NCBI GenBank assembly: GCA_033977485.1
Contig: CM066995.1
Coordinates: forward strand, 51,521,162 to 51,585,161
Source: Hydrangea macrophylla
Taxonomy: Eukaryota > Streptophyta > Magnoliopsida > Cornales > Hydrangeaceae
Length of the DNA: 64,000 nt
Direction of reading: 5' to 3'
Shown: piece after piece, positions 1 through 11,765 of the stretch
How positions within the stretch are numbered: position 1 is the stretch's first letter
How the letters are laid out: each line of letters begins with the position of its first letter
The notes under the pieces: model-generated
Databases searched by the model: none
What the model was told of the DNA's origin: nothing
Seen by the model: the letters and a program-made list of their open reading frames with translations, nothing else
Program-made: the position numbers and the translations under genes

Positions 1-2607
1 ATGTGATAAAGTTAAGTGTGGTGGGTCTTCCTGTCATATAAGTGTTATATGAGATATCACATCCTTTTATAAACATCTTTTTGTAACTATAGTATTACTC
101 TAAAATAAATTACACCAACATTTGGAAAGATTTAGGACTTTTTCACCAACCTCTTATAATGACCTTTTAGTAAAGGGTTTTCGGCGTTTAACACATATGA
201 TTAAATGACATTTTTACTCTCTATTTATATGTTAATGACCCCCTTAAAGTTTGACATTTTTTTCACAATCCTCATTCCTCACCTCGTCGGGTAAAACAAA
301 ATATTCCATTTTAAAACTAAGTTTATTCATTTTTTTTTTAAAAAAAACAATTAATAACGAGATGGTTATTTTAAACTTGTTTGTTTTTTAATTAAAAATT
401 TTACTTATGAACAAACTCAAATATTCACTAACTCAAACTTTACACGGCAATAACTCTATTCATATCATTTTTATCAATTGATTTTGTTCATTATTCTACT
501 TTGTGCAATTCTGTAATAGTATAAAATAAAAATAAAAAATCAATTATTTGTGTTAAGCGCAAAGTTTTTAATTTTCCGTCAAAAAAAAGAAAGTTTTTTA
601 ATTTATCCCTTTTAAAGTCCGAAAATGTCACTTTGGTTTAGGGCTGTACAAATAAACCGAGGAACCAAACCGACTGGTTTGATCGAAATCGAACGATAAA
701 TAAAGAGTTTGCTCTGTGGTTGATTGTTAATATAGAAAAAATTGAATGTTCAGTTCGGTGGATGATTTTCTGGCTGTTAAACCAAGACCGAACCGAACCG
801 TACCGACCGATCTCATTAATATATAAATTTGTATTATTACTATATTTAATAGAATACCCAATTCCTATCTTTCACAGATCAAATCTGACTCCTCTGACCT
901 CTCCAATTCCTTATCCTCTCAAGAAACCCTACTTGCTGCCTCCTCCTCCTCCTCCTCCTCCTCCTCCTCCTCCCTCTGTCACTTCCATCTACCACTCAAT
1001 AGACCCACCCCTCAAGATCAAACATTATTTCATAAAATCAAGCCATTTTTGGCCAAACCATTTAGATCAAAACATGAAGAGGTTGAAACCATTTCTGGCC
1101 ACCACTCGCTGCAGCTGTCGCCTCAATCAAGATGTTTATTTTCTTTCCTCTTTTGTTGTGAGATCTTTCCACTTATATTAATAGTGAAAAAAAAAAAAAA
1201 AACAAAGCAACCTGTGCTAAAAAGCTTTTAAACTAAATGTAAACAATTTATTGAAGAGATACATGTATATTGTTTAATTAAGAGATACATGTCACGAGGT
1301 CAAGGTATGGCTAAGTTATAAGGGATTCTGGTAGCCAAAATCTGTGTTGTGCGGTGATTGGTTGACTGCCTCTCGAATACCTGGAAGGAAAGGCGAATGG
1401 TGTGTACCCTAATCCTACTCCAACGATCAAGTTAGTCTAAGAAGGAGGAAAAGTAAGGAGAAAGTAATCAAGAGAGTTAGAGTTTGCGTGCGCCCTTGCA
1501 TGTAGCTATGCATGGATTTATATAGTTGCATAAATTACCTTAGGGTAAATCGGTGGTGTGTTCAATAAGGAACTTCTTACTGGGTCTAATGAGGCTTATT
1601 AGGACTCTTTTTTGTGATATTAGCATAAGATCCCTTGGTGGACTCTATCAATAGTTGGACCTGAACTCAGCCGAGTTCACACTAGTGGGACCCATTTGGA
1701 CATGTGGCTAAGGTAGGAGCAGTGGGGTGATTTATGTCATATCATCTACTCTCCCCCTCCCCCCCTCCCCCCAAGCCCTTAGCAAAACCATAAACCCTAT
1801 GGGATCCTTGCTCACTCAATTTCTTCCACGTGTCCCTCTTCTCCTCATAATCTGACACCATAGCACCATAATTTAAAATTCATGAGACACACGCTATTCT
1901 ATGAGTGATTGATCTAGATTGACGGCGCATGCCCTGAGGCAATGATGTGTCTTTTCATCAATGGAGATCTTTTTGAAATTTGAACTTTCAGATGAGATCT
2001 GTTCTATATTTAGCCTCAGAGACAACAAAGTTTACACCTTTATCCTGCTCAACTGATTCTCACATTTCATTCTCAACAAGTTTACTTGGATTGCCCTCAT
2101 CATCTTCTTATTCACATTTTCTTCGGTTAGTCTCACTTTCTTCTTGCACCTTTCTTTTAAGAATGTCTCCTTCATCCTCTCACCACTCTAAGTCAAACAC
2201 CCAATCCCCCTCCTCTTCTCATGGCCCTAACCCTCTTCCTCCATATTAGAGAATCGAGAGGGTGATGCCTCTAAGGTCCAACCAAATAGTAAGGCGGATT
2301 TTAGACGTCTTTGAGTCAATTTTTTATGGAGTTGAGATTGTAATCCTGGACAATACATTTATTATTACTTTTAGTTTTATCTTTAGTTGTAATAAGATCT
2401 AAGTACCATGTTGGGGGTGAAATTTGCAATTGGATGCTATAAAAATTTACATTAGGGATTTTGCAAACTATGTATTTTAATGGTGAGTTTTGTTTATCCT
2501 TACGTACTATGAGCAGTTTGTCATTTATTTTTCTGTATGTAATGGATTAGTTTCTGCTAGTTGGGGGTGAACATGCATGTTAGTACAAGGATTCTGGAAT
2601 TTTTATT
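1..2607. other. AT-rich intergenic sequence, no gene recognised
   Basis: No convincing coding region is seen. Positions 640-830 contain a 'gggctgtacaaataaaccg' start followed by repeated CCGAACCG-like words, a pattern seen at the ends of some plant hAT-type MITEs, but no matching second end is found. There is a C-rich run near 1752-1773. Open frames here (for example 720-1181 and 1980-2249) are low complexity or rich in serine and proline, with no recognisable domain. Confidence 0.5.
939..973. repeat. (CCT)n microsatellite
   Basis: About eleven tandem CCT triplets. They create a false poly-proline stretch in a plus-strand open frame. Confidence 0.95.
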
Positions 2608-2736
2608 TTCAATCGATCGAAAAATCCTCGATCGAACAATCCTCGACCGATTGGACTTTTGTTTTCTCAAGCGCTTGAGAACATTTTGATCGATTACACA
2701 TTCAATCGATCGAGCTTTTTTGATCGCTTACCCGAT
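2608..2736. repeat. Cluster of GATCGATC-type palindromes
   Basis: Several copies of CAATCGATCGA-like words about 15-30 bp apart. The same word family occurs upstream of the TATA boxes of the copia LTRs in this window. Here it directly abuts the truncated reverse transcriptase of Gypsy-A. No TATA box or LTR end is recognised beside it. Confidence 0.7.
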
Positions 2737-4453
2737 TCATCAACTCCATGAATATAGCTGGGGCATTAGTTAATCCAAGAGGCATAACTAAAAACTCATA
2801 GTGCCCATATCTTGTTTTAAAAGTTGTTTTCGGTATATCCTCAGGTCTATGAAGTAACATGTGGTATCCGGATCATAAATCAATCTTTGAAAATGTTGTT
2901 GCTTTTTGTAGTTGATCGAATAAGTCATATATTCTGGGTGGGTACTTGTTCTTGATAGTGACCTTACTCAATTCTCTGTAGTTGAAGCAAAGTTGAACAT
3001 TCCCATCCTTCTTTCTAACAAATAGTACTAGGGCTCCCCAAGGTGACGTTTTAGGTCTAATGAACCCAAGATCTTCAAATTCTTGCACTAACTTTTTTAG
3101 CTCTAGTATTTACATTGGGGCCATTCAGTAAGGGGTCTTGGATATTTGTGTCATCTCGGGTACTAATTCAATACAAAAGTTGTTCTCATGCTTAGGTGGT
3201 ATTCTGGAGATGTTCTGAAAGACATCTTGATAGTCTTGAACTATGGGGATTAGAGTGACTGTCAATTTTGTGCTTGTGGTTTACATAACGGCTAAGCGAC
3301 TTGTAAGAAAGGCATCACTAGTAGGGTTGCATTGAAAATTCAAAGTTGGACTCCCTGGTACTGAAAATGCGATTCACTTACTAGAACAATCCAACTTTAC
3401 ATGATACTTAGTAAGCTAGTCAATGCCTAAGCTCACATCGAATTCCTTCATTGATAGAACAATTAAGTATGTGGGTAGGTTCCTATCTTCTAATGTCAAA
3501 GTGCAGTCCTTGCGTACTTTTCCTAAATTTATGGTCACTCCCAAAGATGATACCGCGTTCAGGGCTGCCTCGAGTGCCTGGGGGTACTAAACACAACCGT
3601 GGTACAATTTCAAAGGAAATCAACAAATCTGAAGCACTAGTAGCAAATAGCACTTTAACTCGACTAGCATATAAGGAGAGTGTACCTTCCAAGTTCTATT
3701 ACTCCCTTTCATCATATCTAGCCACCTCAAGTATGATAGAATTAAGTTAGGCTCTACCAGCTTGACCTTAAGTAGTAGGCCCATAATAGTTTCCTAACGG
3801 TGCCTGGCATTCGTTGCTCATGTGCCCTCTTTTACCACAGTTGTAGCAGATAACATTAGCTCAATTCTTGGCCCTGGGAGCTATGTAGTCTCTTGTTATA
3901 TGTCCGAGGATCCCATAATTGAAACATCCATCCTTGTTGTTCCCAGTGGTTGTGGTTGGTACTTCAGTGTTCCATGGACATTTGTTTTCTTGGAAATGAG
4001 CCGGAGGCTTCGCTCTTGGTCCATTCCATGTCGGGGGTAGTCGATGTGCCATTTGCTTTGGGCCTTGACAGCCGTCTCTTTCTGGTCCTGCTACCAACCT
4101 TACCAAGGCCTCAAAATTCCAATTTAGATGTCCCAATGTCAGAAGTCGGAGGTGTGGATTGAGTCCTCGGTGAAACTTCTTGATCCTTCTGAGGAGTCTC
4201 AACCATGTGAGGGGCAAAGTAGGACAGGCATTCAAATTGTGTTGTGTATTCCTATACAGTCCTATTCCTTTGAGCCAAATCGAAAAATTTCTTCTCCCTC
4301 TGGTCCTTTTCATCTTCGAGGAAATACTTTTCCAAAAAGTTCTCCTGCAAGGTGGTCCATATCATTCTTCTTGAAGCTTCTACTCCGATATGGCCTTCTC
4401 AGCCTCCCACCAATCGACTGTCGCATATGTGAGCTGGAAAGTAGAGAGACGGC
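2737..4453 (-). pseudogene. Gypsy-A fragment 1: decayed Ty3/gypsy gag, protease and RT start
   Basis: Read on the minus strand from 4453 down to 2737, this holds the middle of gag, a gag zinc-knuckle region, a protease and the first part of reverse transcriptase. The knuckle near 3880 keeps CFNYGILGH, but two of its cysteines are now tyrosine. The protease core reads VLFATSASD where the family has a D-T-G-A type active site, so it is dead. The RT part (3088-2873) keeps [15 protein letters not shown] and continues in frame to about 2737, where it stops abruptly against unrelated DNA. In-frame stops and frameshifts are frequent. Gag continues across two nested insertions at 11529-11765 and 20412-20471. 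The gag style suggests a chromovirus (Tekay/Del-like); that lineage call is tentative. Confidence 0.85.
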
Positions 4454-5813
4454 TGATGTTGTCAATATCAAGATATAAAAGTATACTTTACTTTTCTAAA
4501 GATTTGTAGTATGAAAGTAAAGGTCGAACCCACAGAGATTGATTACTACAGCTCTTAATTTTAAAACCTAAGTCTAATTAATTAGGAAAAACGGATTTGA
4601 ATTGGATTTAATTAAATTAATAACTATAAAATTAAATCTAAACTATGAAAGCAATTAAAAGTGTTTTTAATGAATATGTAAAGGGAACATAGGATTGCAA
4701 ATCCACCACTAGTTTCATAATAGGAATATTTATGAATTACTTTAGCTTATTACGTTGGATGAATATGGGGAATTGTAGCTACAAGCCCAATTCCTCCGAC
4801 AAGAAGATATTCATGGTTCAAGCACCAACATAATCCATCTTCGGTTAGCACGAATTATCTCACACTAAACTAGGGTTGTGATCTAATCCGTCTAATCTAG
4901 GCATGGACTATTCGGATACTTGATAGCACAAATCAATAAAGCACCATCACATGTAAACAATCTAAACAAGCACAGCAAGCATAGATCGTTGAGCACATCA
5001 CAGTCAAAATAGATCTAAGACAAGAATAAATTCTGAAAGCAATGATTTAATCAATAGAAGTACGATTTATTTATAAAAATCCTCTAAACATGTGACTGTC
5101 ATCCATACATAATAAAACTAAAATAAAAACATAAATAAAACCCTATTACTCGTCTAGGGCTTCATTGAAACCCTAGATCTATGATCTAGCCGTCCATGGA
5201 AGTGATAGATGGCAAGTAGTTGATGGAGGAGGCCATGGAAACCCTTGGTCTTCTTCTTCTTCTCCTTGCTTCCCTCCCTTCAATGGCTGGAAGTATGGTT
5301 GTAGAATGTGTGTGTAATAATTTCTAACCCCTTAATTGAAGTAAAATAGAGTATATATAGATTTACAACAAGTTTTGGAAGTCTTTACAACTCGAAACGG
5401 ACTGAAACTGATGTAATTTACAATCTGGACGTCATTCTGCAGTTTCGTTTGCACAGGAGTCTTCAGTACATTGAAATACGCAACTTTGATTTTTCCACAT
5501 ATCGCGCGAGCGGGTCGCGCGAGCGCGACATTTTGGACTTCGCGCGCGCGGATCGCGCGAGCGATTCTGAGGATCTCGCGCGAGCGGATTGCGCGAGTGA
5601 TTTCTGGATTTCGCGGGCGCGGGCCGCGCGCGCGACTTGTCTTTTTCAGCTTCTTTAGCTCTCCTTTTTCACCCTGTTTAGCCTGATTTACTTGATTTCT
5701 TCCAAAACCTGTCAGAAACTAGAAAACAAAGTAAAAATATACAAAAACAGGATAAAAAGGTACTAACACATGCTCGTTAAGGCGTATAAATAGGATTAGT
5801 TCTCTCCCGATCA
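4454..5813 (-). repeat. Gypsy-B 3' LTR
   Basis: Matches 10166-11523 almost base for base. Because the element lies on the minus strand, this left copy is the 3' LTR. It carries a GC-rich palindrome array (5512-5635) and a TATA box (5352-5359). Confidence 0.93.
5352..5635 (-). promoter_or_regulatory. Gypsy-B 3' LTR: CGCGCGAGCG array and TATA box
   Basis: Positions 5512-5635 are packed with TCGCGCGAGCG-type palindromic words in otherwise AT-rich DNA. About 150 bp downstream on the element's strand is a TATATATA box (5352-5359). This resembles a U3 enhancer array plus core promoter. The function is inferred from position only. Confidence 0.55.
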
Positions 5814-8430
5814 CACCCCTAAACCTACATTTTGCTAGTCCTCGAGCAAAACTAAAATAAAAACTACTAATAAAAATCTATTCCATTTTCGTATGGATCA
5901 CGATTGCATTTAGCGTATGCAACAAGCCTTTTAAACCCCTAGGTGTCCCTAGTCGGACGAGTGAAGTCTCGTGAGGGTTCTCGTCAACAAGTCACCCACA
6001 ACCATCTTTATTAACTTAAAAATTTAAAAAGTTTTATTAAAAAGAAAAACATAACATTCAATACTCCTTATTATAAAACAATGATTTGAAATAGAATAAC
6101 GAACATAAAGAAATAGAATCAAACGTCTACATACGTCATGAAGAACAATCTCAAGCACATGAATCGTATAAATCAATAGAGTTTCTCATAAAATTGCACG
6201 TGTGTGATGTGGTAGTCAAATGAACACGCGCATGTCATAAACTTGGAATATAACTCGGATAACCATCTAACTATGCTTCGACTACGAATCTCACAATGTT
6301 AATTACACTCTCAAATGAAACACTCAGAAACATGTGTAATTTTTCTAAAATATGTGAGCAAAGGAAATATATTTTCAAAACGAGAATACTCACATATGAC
6401 TCGAAAAGGACGCATGACACGAAAGAACAGTAGTCTCATGGATAGGACGCCAATAATCAAGAAAAATTAATCATTACCATGTTTTAATCCCCCTCCTATC
6501 GTTTTCATATCCGAACCATGTTTCCTAGGATCAGATAGGACTTTTCAAAGGTTGTATTGTGGCTCAGGTAATGAAAAATGATAGAACGGATTAATTAGGT
6601 AATTTTCAGAATGGCATTGTAAGGCATGTTCGATTTCTTTCATTCTTCTCCTACAAACTTTCATCTTTTCTTTCTCTTCATTCCTTTCCATTCATTTTTC
6701 TTCTTTTCATTTTTTTTCTACCTTCCTCTTCTTTATTTTTTTTCTTTTCCTTTTTCCATCTCGTTGCTGTTGAAACGAATATTCAATAATTAACACGGCA
6801 ACCACCCCAATAGCATCTTGTCTTTTTCTTTTCAATCACACATCGCCTTAACACCACCAAAAGTTGATCACTCTTCCAGTGGTGAACTCCAAGTTGGCCA
6901 AATTGGAGCAAAAACAGGATAATGGTAATTTAAAGAAAGAAATGGCATTTTAACGGCTCAAAGGGCGAACTAAGGAAATTTTTGCATTTATCGGACGGCA
7001 GTGAACAAAGAAGGCCTAAAATCATTTCCTAGGGTAATGCGATTCTTCAATGTTTACAATGGGAGATTATTTAGCACGGTAACAAATATTTTTACTTGAC
7101 TATCAACCAAAACAAGAATAATGAGACTAAACAACAAATTAATGCGCTAATTTAATGAAATTCGATAAACACAATGTATTTATAACCCTCAATAAAGAAA
7201 AGATAGGCTCAAAAGCTCACCGGATCTAGTCTCCACCTTGTGTTATCTAGAAATCCGAATCATATTATAGTTCACATCAAACATGTACTCAAGCGACTAC
7301 GTGCAGTGCATAGGTTTATGTGCAAATCTATGATATAAAACTACGATTCAAACGATACATAACCTAAAACATTTCAACATGACTTCAGTAAATATTTAAC
7401 CACATATTCTCATGTTTACCATTCTATAACAATTCAAAGTTATTGAACAAGAAGTATCAAATTGATATTGCAAAAACGTTAGTACTATCGTTTATTTAAA
7501 CACACTTTTTGAAAAATTTTAAAATTTTTGCATAAACTAATGTGCATGTGTGATTGCATACCCCCAAACCTAAACCTTTCATTGTCCCCAATGAAACATT
7601 AAAATAAAAGAAATGAGAGTACGTAAGAAAGGAACGATAATACCTCGATCTTGACAAGCCTAGAACAGGTGAACACAAAGGAATATGGCAATAAAATTCA
7701 AATGTTACCTGTGACTACTAGATAAACGAAAAGAACTAACAAAAGAATATTAAAAGTAAATGAAACAGAAATATAAAATAGAAATTTAAAAACTAATGTA
7801 AACTAAACTGAACTATCAAATGGAAAAGAAATAAAATGAAAAAGTATACATGTAATAATAAGGAAAACAACGAACACGAATTAAACTAAACCAAATAAAC
7901 ACAAACAGAAAAGAAACACAAATAAAATAAGCAGGGGGAAAGATATAGGAAACAAAAGGGAAAAACAAGAAAATGGGAGAATCGCGCGAGCGGCCCGCGC
8001 GAGCGGCCGTCGCGCGCGCGAATTCCCCTTTTTTTTTTTACTCTCAACATCGCGCCAGCGGGACCCATCGCGCCCGCGAGCTACCTCGCGCCCGCGAGAT
8101 CAGGCGCGAGAAGAACCTGAGGCGTCATAAAAAGAAAACGAAAGAAAAACCACTAAGGGGAAAACTCGCGTTAGCGGGCCGCGCGAGCGACGTCTCGCGC
8201 GAGCGGGCCGCGCGCGCGAGAATGGTTTTCTCCATTTTTTTAACTAAAATAATGTATATATTACTAAAGTAAATTAATTCCAACCCCCAAACCTATCCAG
8301 AATGCTCACAAACTGACCAAAACGACTCAAAAACATCCAAAAATCAAAGGAACGGACGACATAAAGCTTGGGTTGCCTCCCAAGAAGCGCTATCTTTTAC
8401 GTCTTTAGCTAGACCGTCCTAGCTCAAGAT
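5814..8430 (-). other. Gypsy-B 3' untranslated interior
   Basis: No pol-like frame is seen on either strand. Next to the 3' LTR, the minus strand reads TAGGTTTAGGGGTG, the likely polypurine tract. Positions 7981-8221 hold a second cluster of the CGCGCGAGCG words found in the LTR promoter region. The rest is AT-rich with runs of A. Confidence 0.6.
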
Positions 8431-10078
8431 TCAAGGAGGCTGAAAAGCAGAATTTGTGCCCAATAGTATATCAGGAAGAGCTCGATGGTAAGCAGAAATT
8501 ACGTCGCTTTGAATTAATTCGATTGATGGTTTGTCATTATGTTCGAATCGATTTCTTACCTCCCGAGTAGATTCCGCATTAGGGTCCGAAGTATTAGGAT
8601 TCATCCACTCCTCATCCTCTATATTATTCTCTGCACTGTTATTTATTACGTTAGTAAGTTCAATATTCCGATTAACCTCACTACCCTCCACACCTAGATA
8701 ATCATCGTCTTTAGGAGGTTGATCCATAGCATTAAAGACGTTTAATTTTAAGTTCATGTTCCCAAACGACACTTTCATTACCCTCGTCCGGCAGTTAACA
8801 CGTGCGTTAGCGGTTGCTAAGAATGGACGGCCTAAAATGACAGGAGTATGTTTCCTAGCATCTAGCACGGGTTCAGTGTCAAGGACCATGAAGTCGACAG
8901 GATAATAGCATTTATCAACCTTAACCAAGACGTCCTCGACGATTCCTCTAGGTACTTTCACAGAACGATCCGCTAACTGTATGGTAGCGGCCGTAGGTTT
9001 AAGCTCACCTAATCCTAGTTGTTTGTAGACATGATAAGGTATGAGATTAACACTCGCACCTAAGTCAAGGAGAGCCCTATGAATGATAGTGTCACCTATG
9101 ACACATGATATCGTAGGCGTACCGGGATCCTTATATTTTGGAGGTGAGTGTTGAAAGATTGAGCTTACTTTTTCCGTGAGGAAGACCTTTTTCGGAGTAT
9201 GACTACGTATTTTGCGCTTTTGAGTACAAAGGTCTTTTAAACATTTAGCATAAGCGGGAATTTGTTTAATAGCATCGAGGAATGGAATATTAATTTTTAC
9301 CTGTTTAAACACCTCGAGTATATCCTCAACTTTTGACCCTTTCTTGGGCAAATGTGACGGTCCCTCATTATTAGGTGGATATGGCATTCTCGGAACATAG
9401 TTCGTTGGGACCGATTCTTTTTCTTTCTTATTTTGGCTCTCGTCCTCACCCTTCGTCGTATTAGAGTTGCTATTCATATCTTTCACATTCTCATTCGGAA
9501 TTTCTATTACCTCTTCCTCTCGTGTAGTCAACCTAGTTGAGACGGCGTTGACTTGCTCATTCGACCCCTTAACCTCATATTGTCCCTTAGGGTTTTGAAT
9601 TGTTTGACTAGGCAACGTCCCCTCGTTTCTACGACTCACTACAGTAGCTAGTTGTCCCATTTGGGATTCAAGCTTCGCAATGGACTGTGTATGAGAGTGC
9701 ACTATTTGTGCTTGTGCCTGTACTTGCGTTTCAATTTTATTAAGGGACGCCAACACCTTTTCCTCAAAAATATTACCCCTTGAAGGATTCGGATTAGGAT
9801 GCGGTTGTTGGTATTGATTAGGTTGAAACTGAGGTCGATATGCATTAGGAAAATTAGTCGCCTCATTAGGATTATTATTATTATTTTTCCACAAGAAGTT
9901 AGGATGGTTTCTCTATGGCGCATCCGGATTATTAGTAGTTGCATTATAATTATTTCGTGGGTATTGTTGAATATAATTAATGTGTTGCTCCACGAATTCC
10001 GGAAATTGACTCGCCGATGGACATGCAAGTATCGAATGTGAAGGATTAGAACATAATGCACAAATTTCACGAGCGGGT
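8431..10078 (-). pseudogene. Gypsy-B truncated gag-protease
   Basis: The long open frame runs 9894-8431 (487 aa). The same frame is readable upstream to about 10078, interrupted by a single TAG near 9915. The upstream part holds a gag zinc knuckle, CALCSNPSHSILAC (CX2CX4HX4C), followed by an Asn/Pro/Gln-rich stretch. The protease follows: LLDLGASVNLIPYHVYKQLG, with DLGA in place of the common DTGA as usual for Athila-type elements, then ADRSVKVPRGIVEDVLVKVD and ILGRPFLATANARV. Its role would be particle nucleocapsid plus polyprotein cleavage. The N-terminal half of gag is missing: the frame starts directly at the tRNA-like sequence. The frame ends before any RT. Whether the TAG is read through is unknown. 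Confidence 0.85.
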
Positions 10079-10084
10079 GAGGCT

Positions 10085-10160
10085 GTCGTTTGTAGTATAG
10101 TGGTAAGTATTCCTGCCTGTCACGCGGGTGACCTGGGTTAGATCCCCGGCAACGGCGCCA
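10085..10160 (+). other. Full-length tRNA-Asp copy containing the Gypsy-B primer-binding site
   Basis: The plus strand reads as nearly a complete plant tRNA-Asp: acceptor start GTCGTT, D-arm region TAGTATAGTGGTAAGTATTC, anticodon arm CTGTCACG (anticodon GTC), T-arm GGTTAGATCC and acceptor end GGCAACGGCG, followed by the encoded CCA (10158-10160). It sits 5 bp from the 5' LTR. On the element's strand the site TGGCGCCGTTGCCGGGGA is the primer-binding site. It has an extra T in the acceptor/D junction and changes such as TTAGATC for TTCGATC. The encoded CCA, which plant tRNA genes lack, argues for a copied tRNA molecule and not a tRNA gene. Confidence 0.88.
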
Positions 10161-10165
10161 AAAAT

Positions 10166-11523
10166 TGATGTTGTCAATATCAAGATATAAAAGTATACTT
10201 TACTTTTCTAAAGATTTGTAGTGTGAAAGTAAAGGTCGAACCCACAGAGATTGATTACTACAGCTCTTAATTTTAAAACCTAAGTCTAATTAATTAGGAA
10301 AAACGGATTTGAATTGGATTTAATTAAATTAATAACTATAAAAGTAAATCTAAACTATGAAAGCAATTAAAAGTGTTTTTAATGAATATGTAAAGGGAAC
10401 CTAGGATTGCAAATCCACCACTAGTTTCATAATAGGAATATTTATGAATTACTTTAGCTTATTACGTTGGATGAATATGGGGAATTGTAGCTACAAGCCC
10501 AATTCCTCCGACAAGAAGATATTCATGGTTCAAGCACCAACATAATCCATCTTCGGTTAGCACGAATTATCTCACACTAAACTAGGGTTGTGATCTAATC
10601 CGTCTAATCTAGGCATGGACTATTCGGATACTTGATAGCACAAATCAATAAAGCACCATCACATGTAAACAATCTAAACAAGCACAGCAAGCATAGATCG
10701 TTGAGCACATCACAGTCAAAATAGATCTAAGACAAGAATAAATTCTGAAAGCAATGATTTAATCAATAGAAGTACGATTTATTTATAAAAATCCTCTAAA
10801 CATGTGACTGTCATCCATACATAATAAAACTAAAATAAAAACATAAATAAAACCCTATTACTCGTCTAGGGCTTCATTGAAACCCTAGATCTATGATCTA
10901 GCCGTCCATGGAAGTGATAGATGGCAAGTAGTTGATGGAGGAGGCCATGGAAACCCTTGGTCTTCTTCTTCTTCTCCTTGCTTCCCTCCCTTCAATGGCT
11001 GGAAGTATGGTTGTAGAATGTGTGTGTAATAATTGCCAACCCCTTAATTGAAGTAAAATAGAGTATATATAGATTTACAACAAGTTTTGGAAGTCTTTAC
11101 AACTCGAAACGGACTGAAACTGATGTAATTTACAATCTGGACGTCATTCTGCAGTTTCGTTTGCACAGGAGTCTTCAGTACACTGAAATACGCAACTTTG
11201 ATTTTTCCACATATCGCGCGAGCGGGTCGCGCGAGCGCGACATTTTGGACTTCGCGCGCTGATCGCGCGAGCGATTCTGAGGATCTCGCGCGAGCGGATC
11301 GCGCGAACGATTTCTGGATTTCGCGGGCGCGGGCCGCGCGCGCGACTTGTCTTTTTCAGCTTCTTTAGCTCTGCTTTTTCACCCTGTTTAGCCTGATTTA
11401 CTTGATTTCTTCCAAAACCTGTCAGAAACTAGAAAACAAAGTAAAAATATACAAAAACAGGATAAAAAGGTACTAACACATGCTCGTTAAGGCGTGTAAA
11501 TAGGATTAGTTCTCTCCCGATCA
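10166..11523 (-). repeat. Gypsy-B 5' LTR
   Basis: Direct repeat of 4454-5813. It lies upstream of the gag-protease on the minus strand and next to the tRNA-Asp primer site. It contains the palindrome array at 11213-11344 and a TATATATA box at 11064-11071. Confidence 0.93.
11064..11344 (-). promoter_or_regulatory. Gypsy-B 5' LTR: CGCGCGAGCG array and TATA box
   Basis: Same arrangement as in the 3' LTR, array then TATATATA on the minus strand. It differs from the other copy by a 2-bp loss and several substitutions inside the array. Confidence 0.55.
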
Positions 11524-11765
11524 ACGACGCTTCTCCATTTCTGAACACTCTATCTATTCAAAAATGCAATCCATATCTCTCAACCATTGTTTTGCTCGCC
11601 AAGACTCACCTCTACCATCAAACCTATCGAGGTGTAAGGTTCTGACCCTTCAAGTAATCTGTCTCTAGCCTAGGGTGGAGGTATAGTGGGGTTGTTGTTG
11701 CCATGGCTGTTGTCTATATGGTCCAGACGTTGTAGGAATGCGCCAAAAATTCCAGTAGGATATAT
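11524..11765 (-). pseudogene. Gypsy-A fragment 2: gag between two nested insertions
   Basis: The minus strand encodes WRAKQWLRDMDCIFE, then a stop, then IECSEMEKRR, the typical Ty3/gypsy gag core. Skipping Gypsy-B, the frame continues at 4448 downward as LSTFQLTYATVDWWEAEKA. On the other side it continues across Copia-C. The first 5 bp are the Gypsy-B TSD and the last 5 bp (TATAT, 11761-11765) are the Copia-C TSD. Confidence 0.85.

Larger units (their letters stand above)
4454..11523 (-). mobile_element. Gypsy-B: Athila-like non-autonomous LTR retrotransposon
   Basis: Two direct LTRs of about 1360 bp begin with TGATGTTGTC and end with CCCGATCA (plus-strand view). The flanking TSDs are ACGGC (4449-4453) and ACGAC (11524-11528), one mismatch. 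With the element and one TSD removed, the Gypsy-A gag frame reads through, so the insertion point is secure. The LTRs differ at roughly a dozen positions by eye (about 1%), so insertion is fairly recent. The interior (about 4.35 kb) carries only the 3' part of gag plus protease, with no RT, RNase H or integrase, so any movement would need proteins supplied in trans. A tRNA-Asp primer site and Athila-type protease motifs support the lineage. Confidence 0.92.

Noticed and set aside
720..1181. A proline-rich protein gene
   Set aside because: The proline run is a translated (CCT)n microsatellite and the rest has no domain or similarity I recognise.
1980..2249. A small Ser/Pro-rich host protein
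   Set aside because: No conserved motif, no gene structure around it; consistent with a chance frame.
10085..10160. A functional tRNA-Asp gene
   Set aside because: It has the CCA encoded, an extra base near the acceptor stem and a changed T-loop, and it sits exactly at a retroelement primer site.
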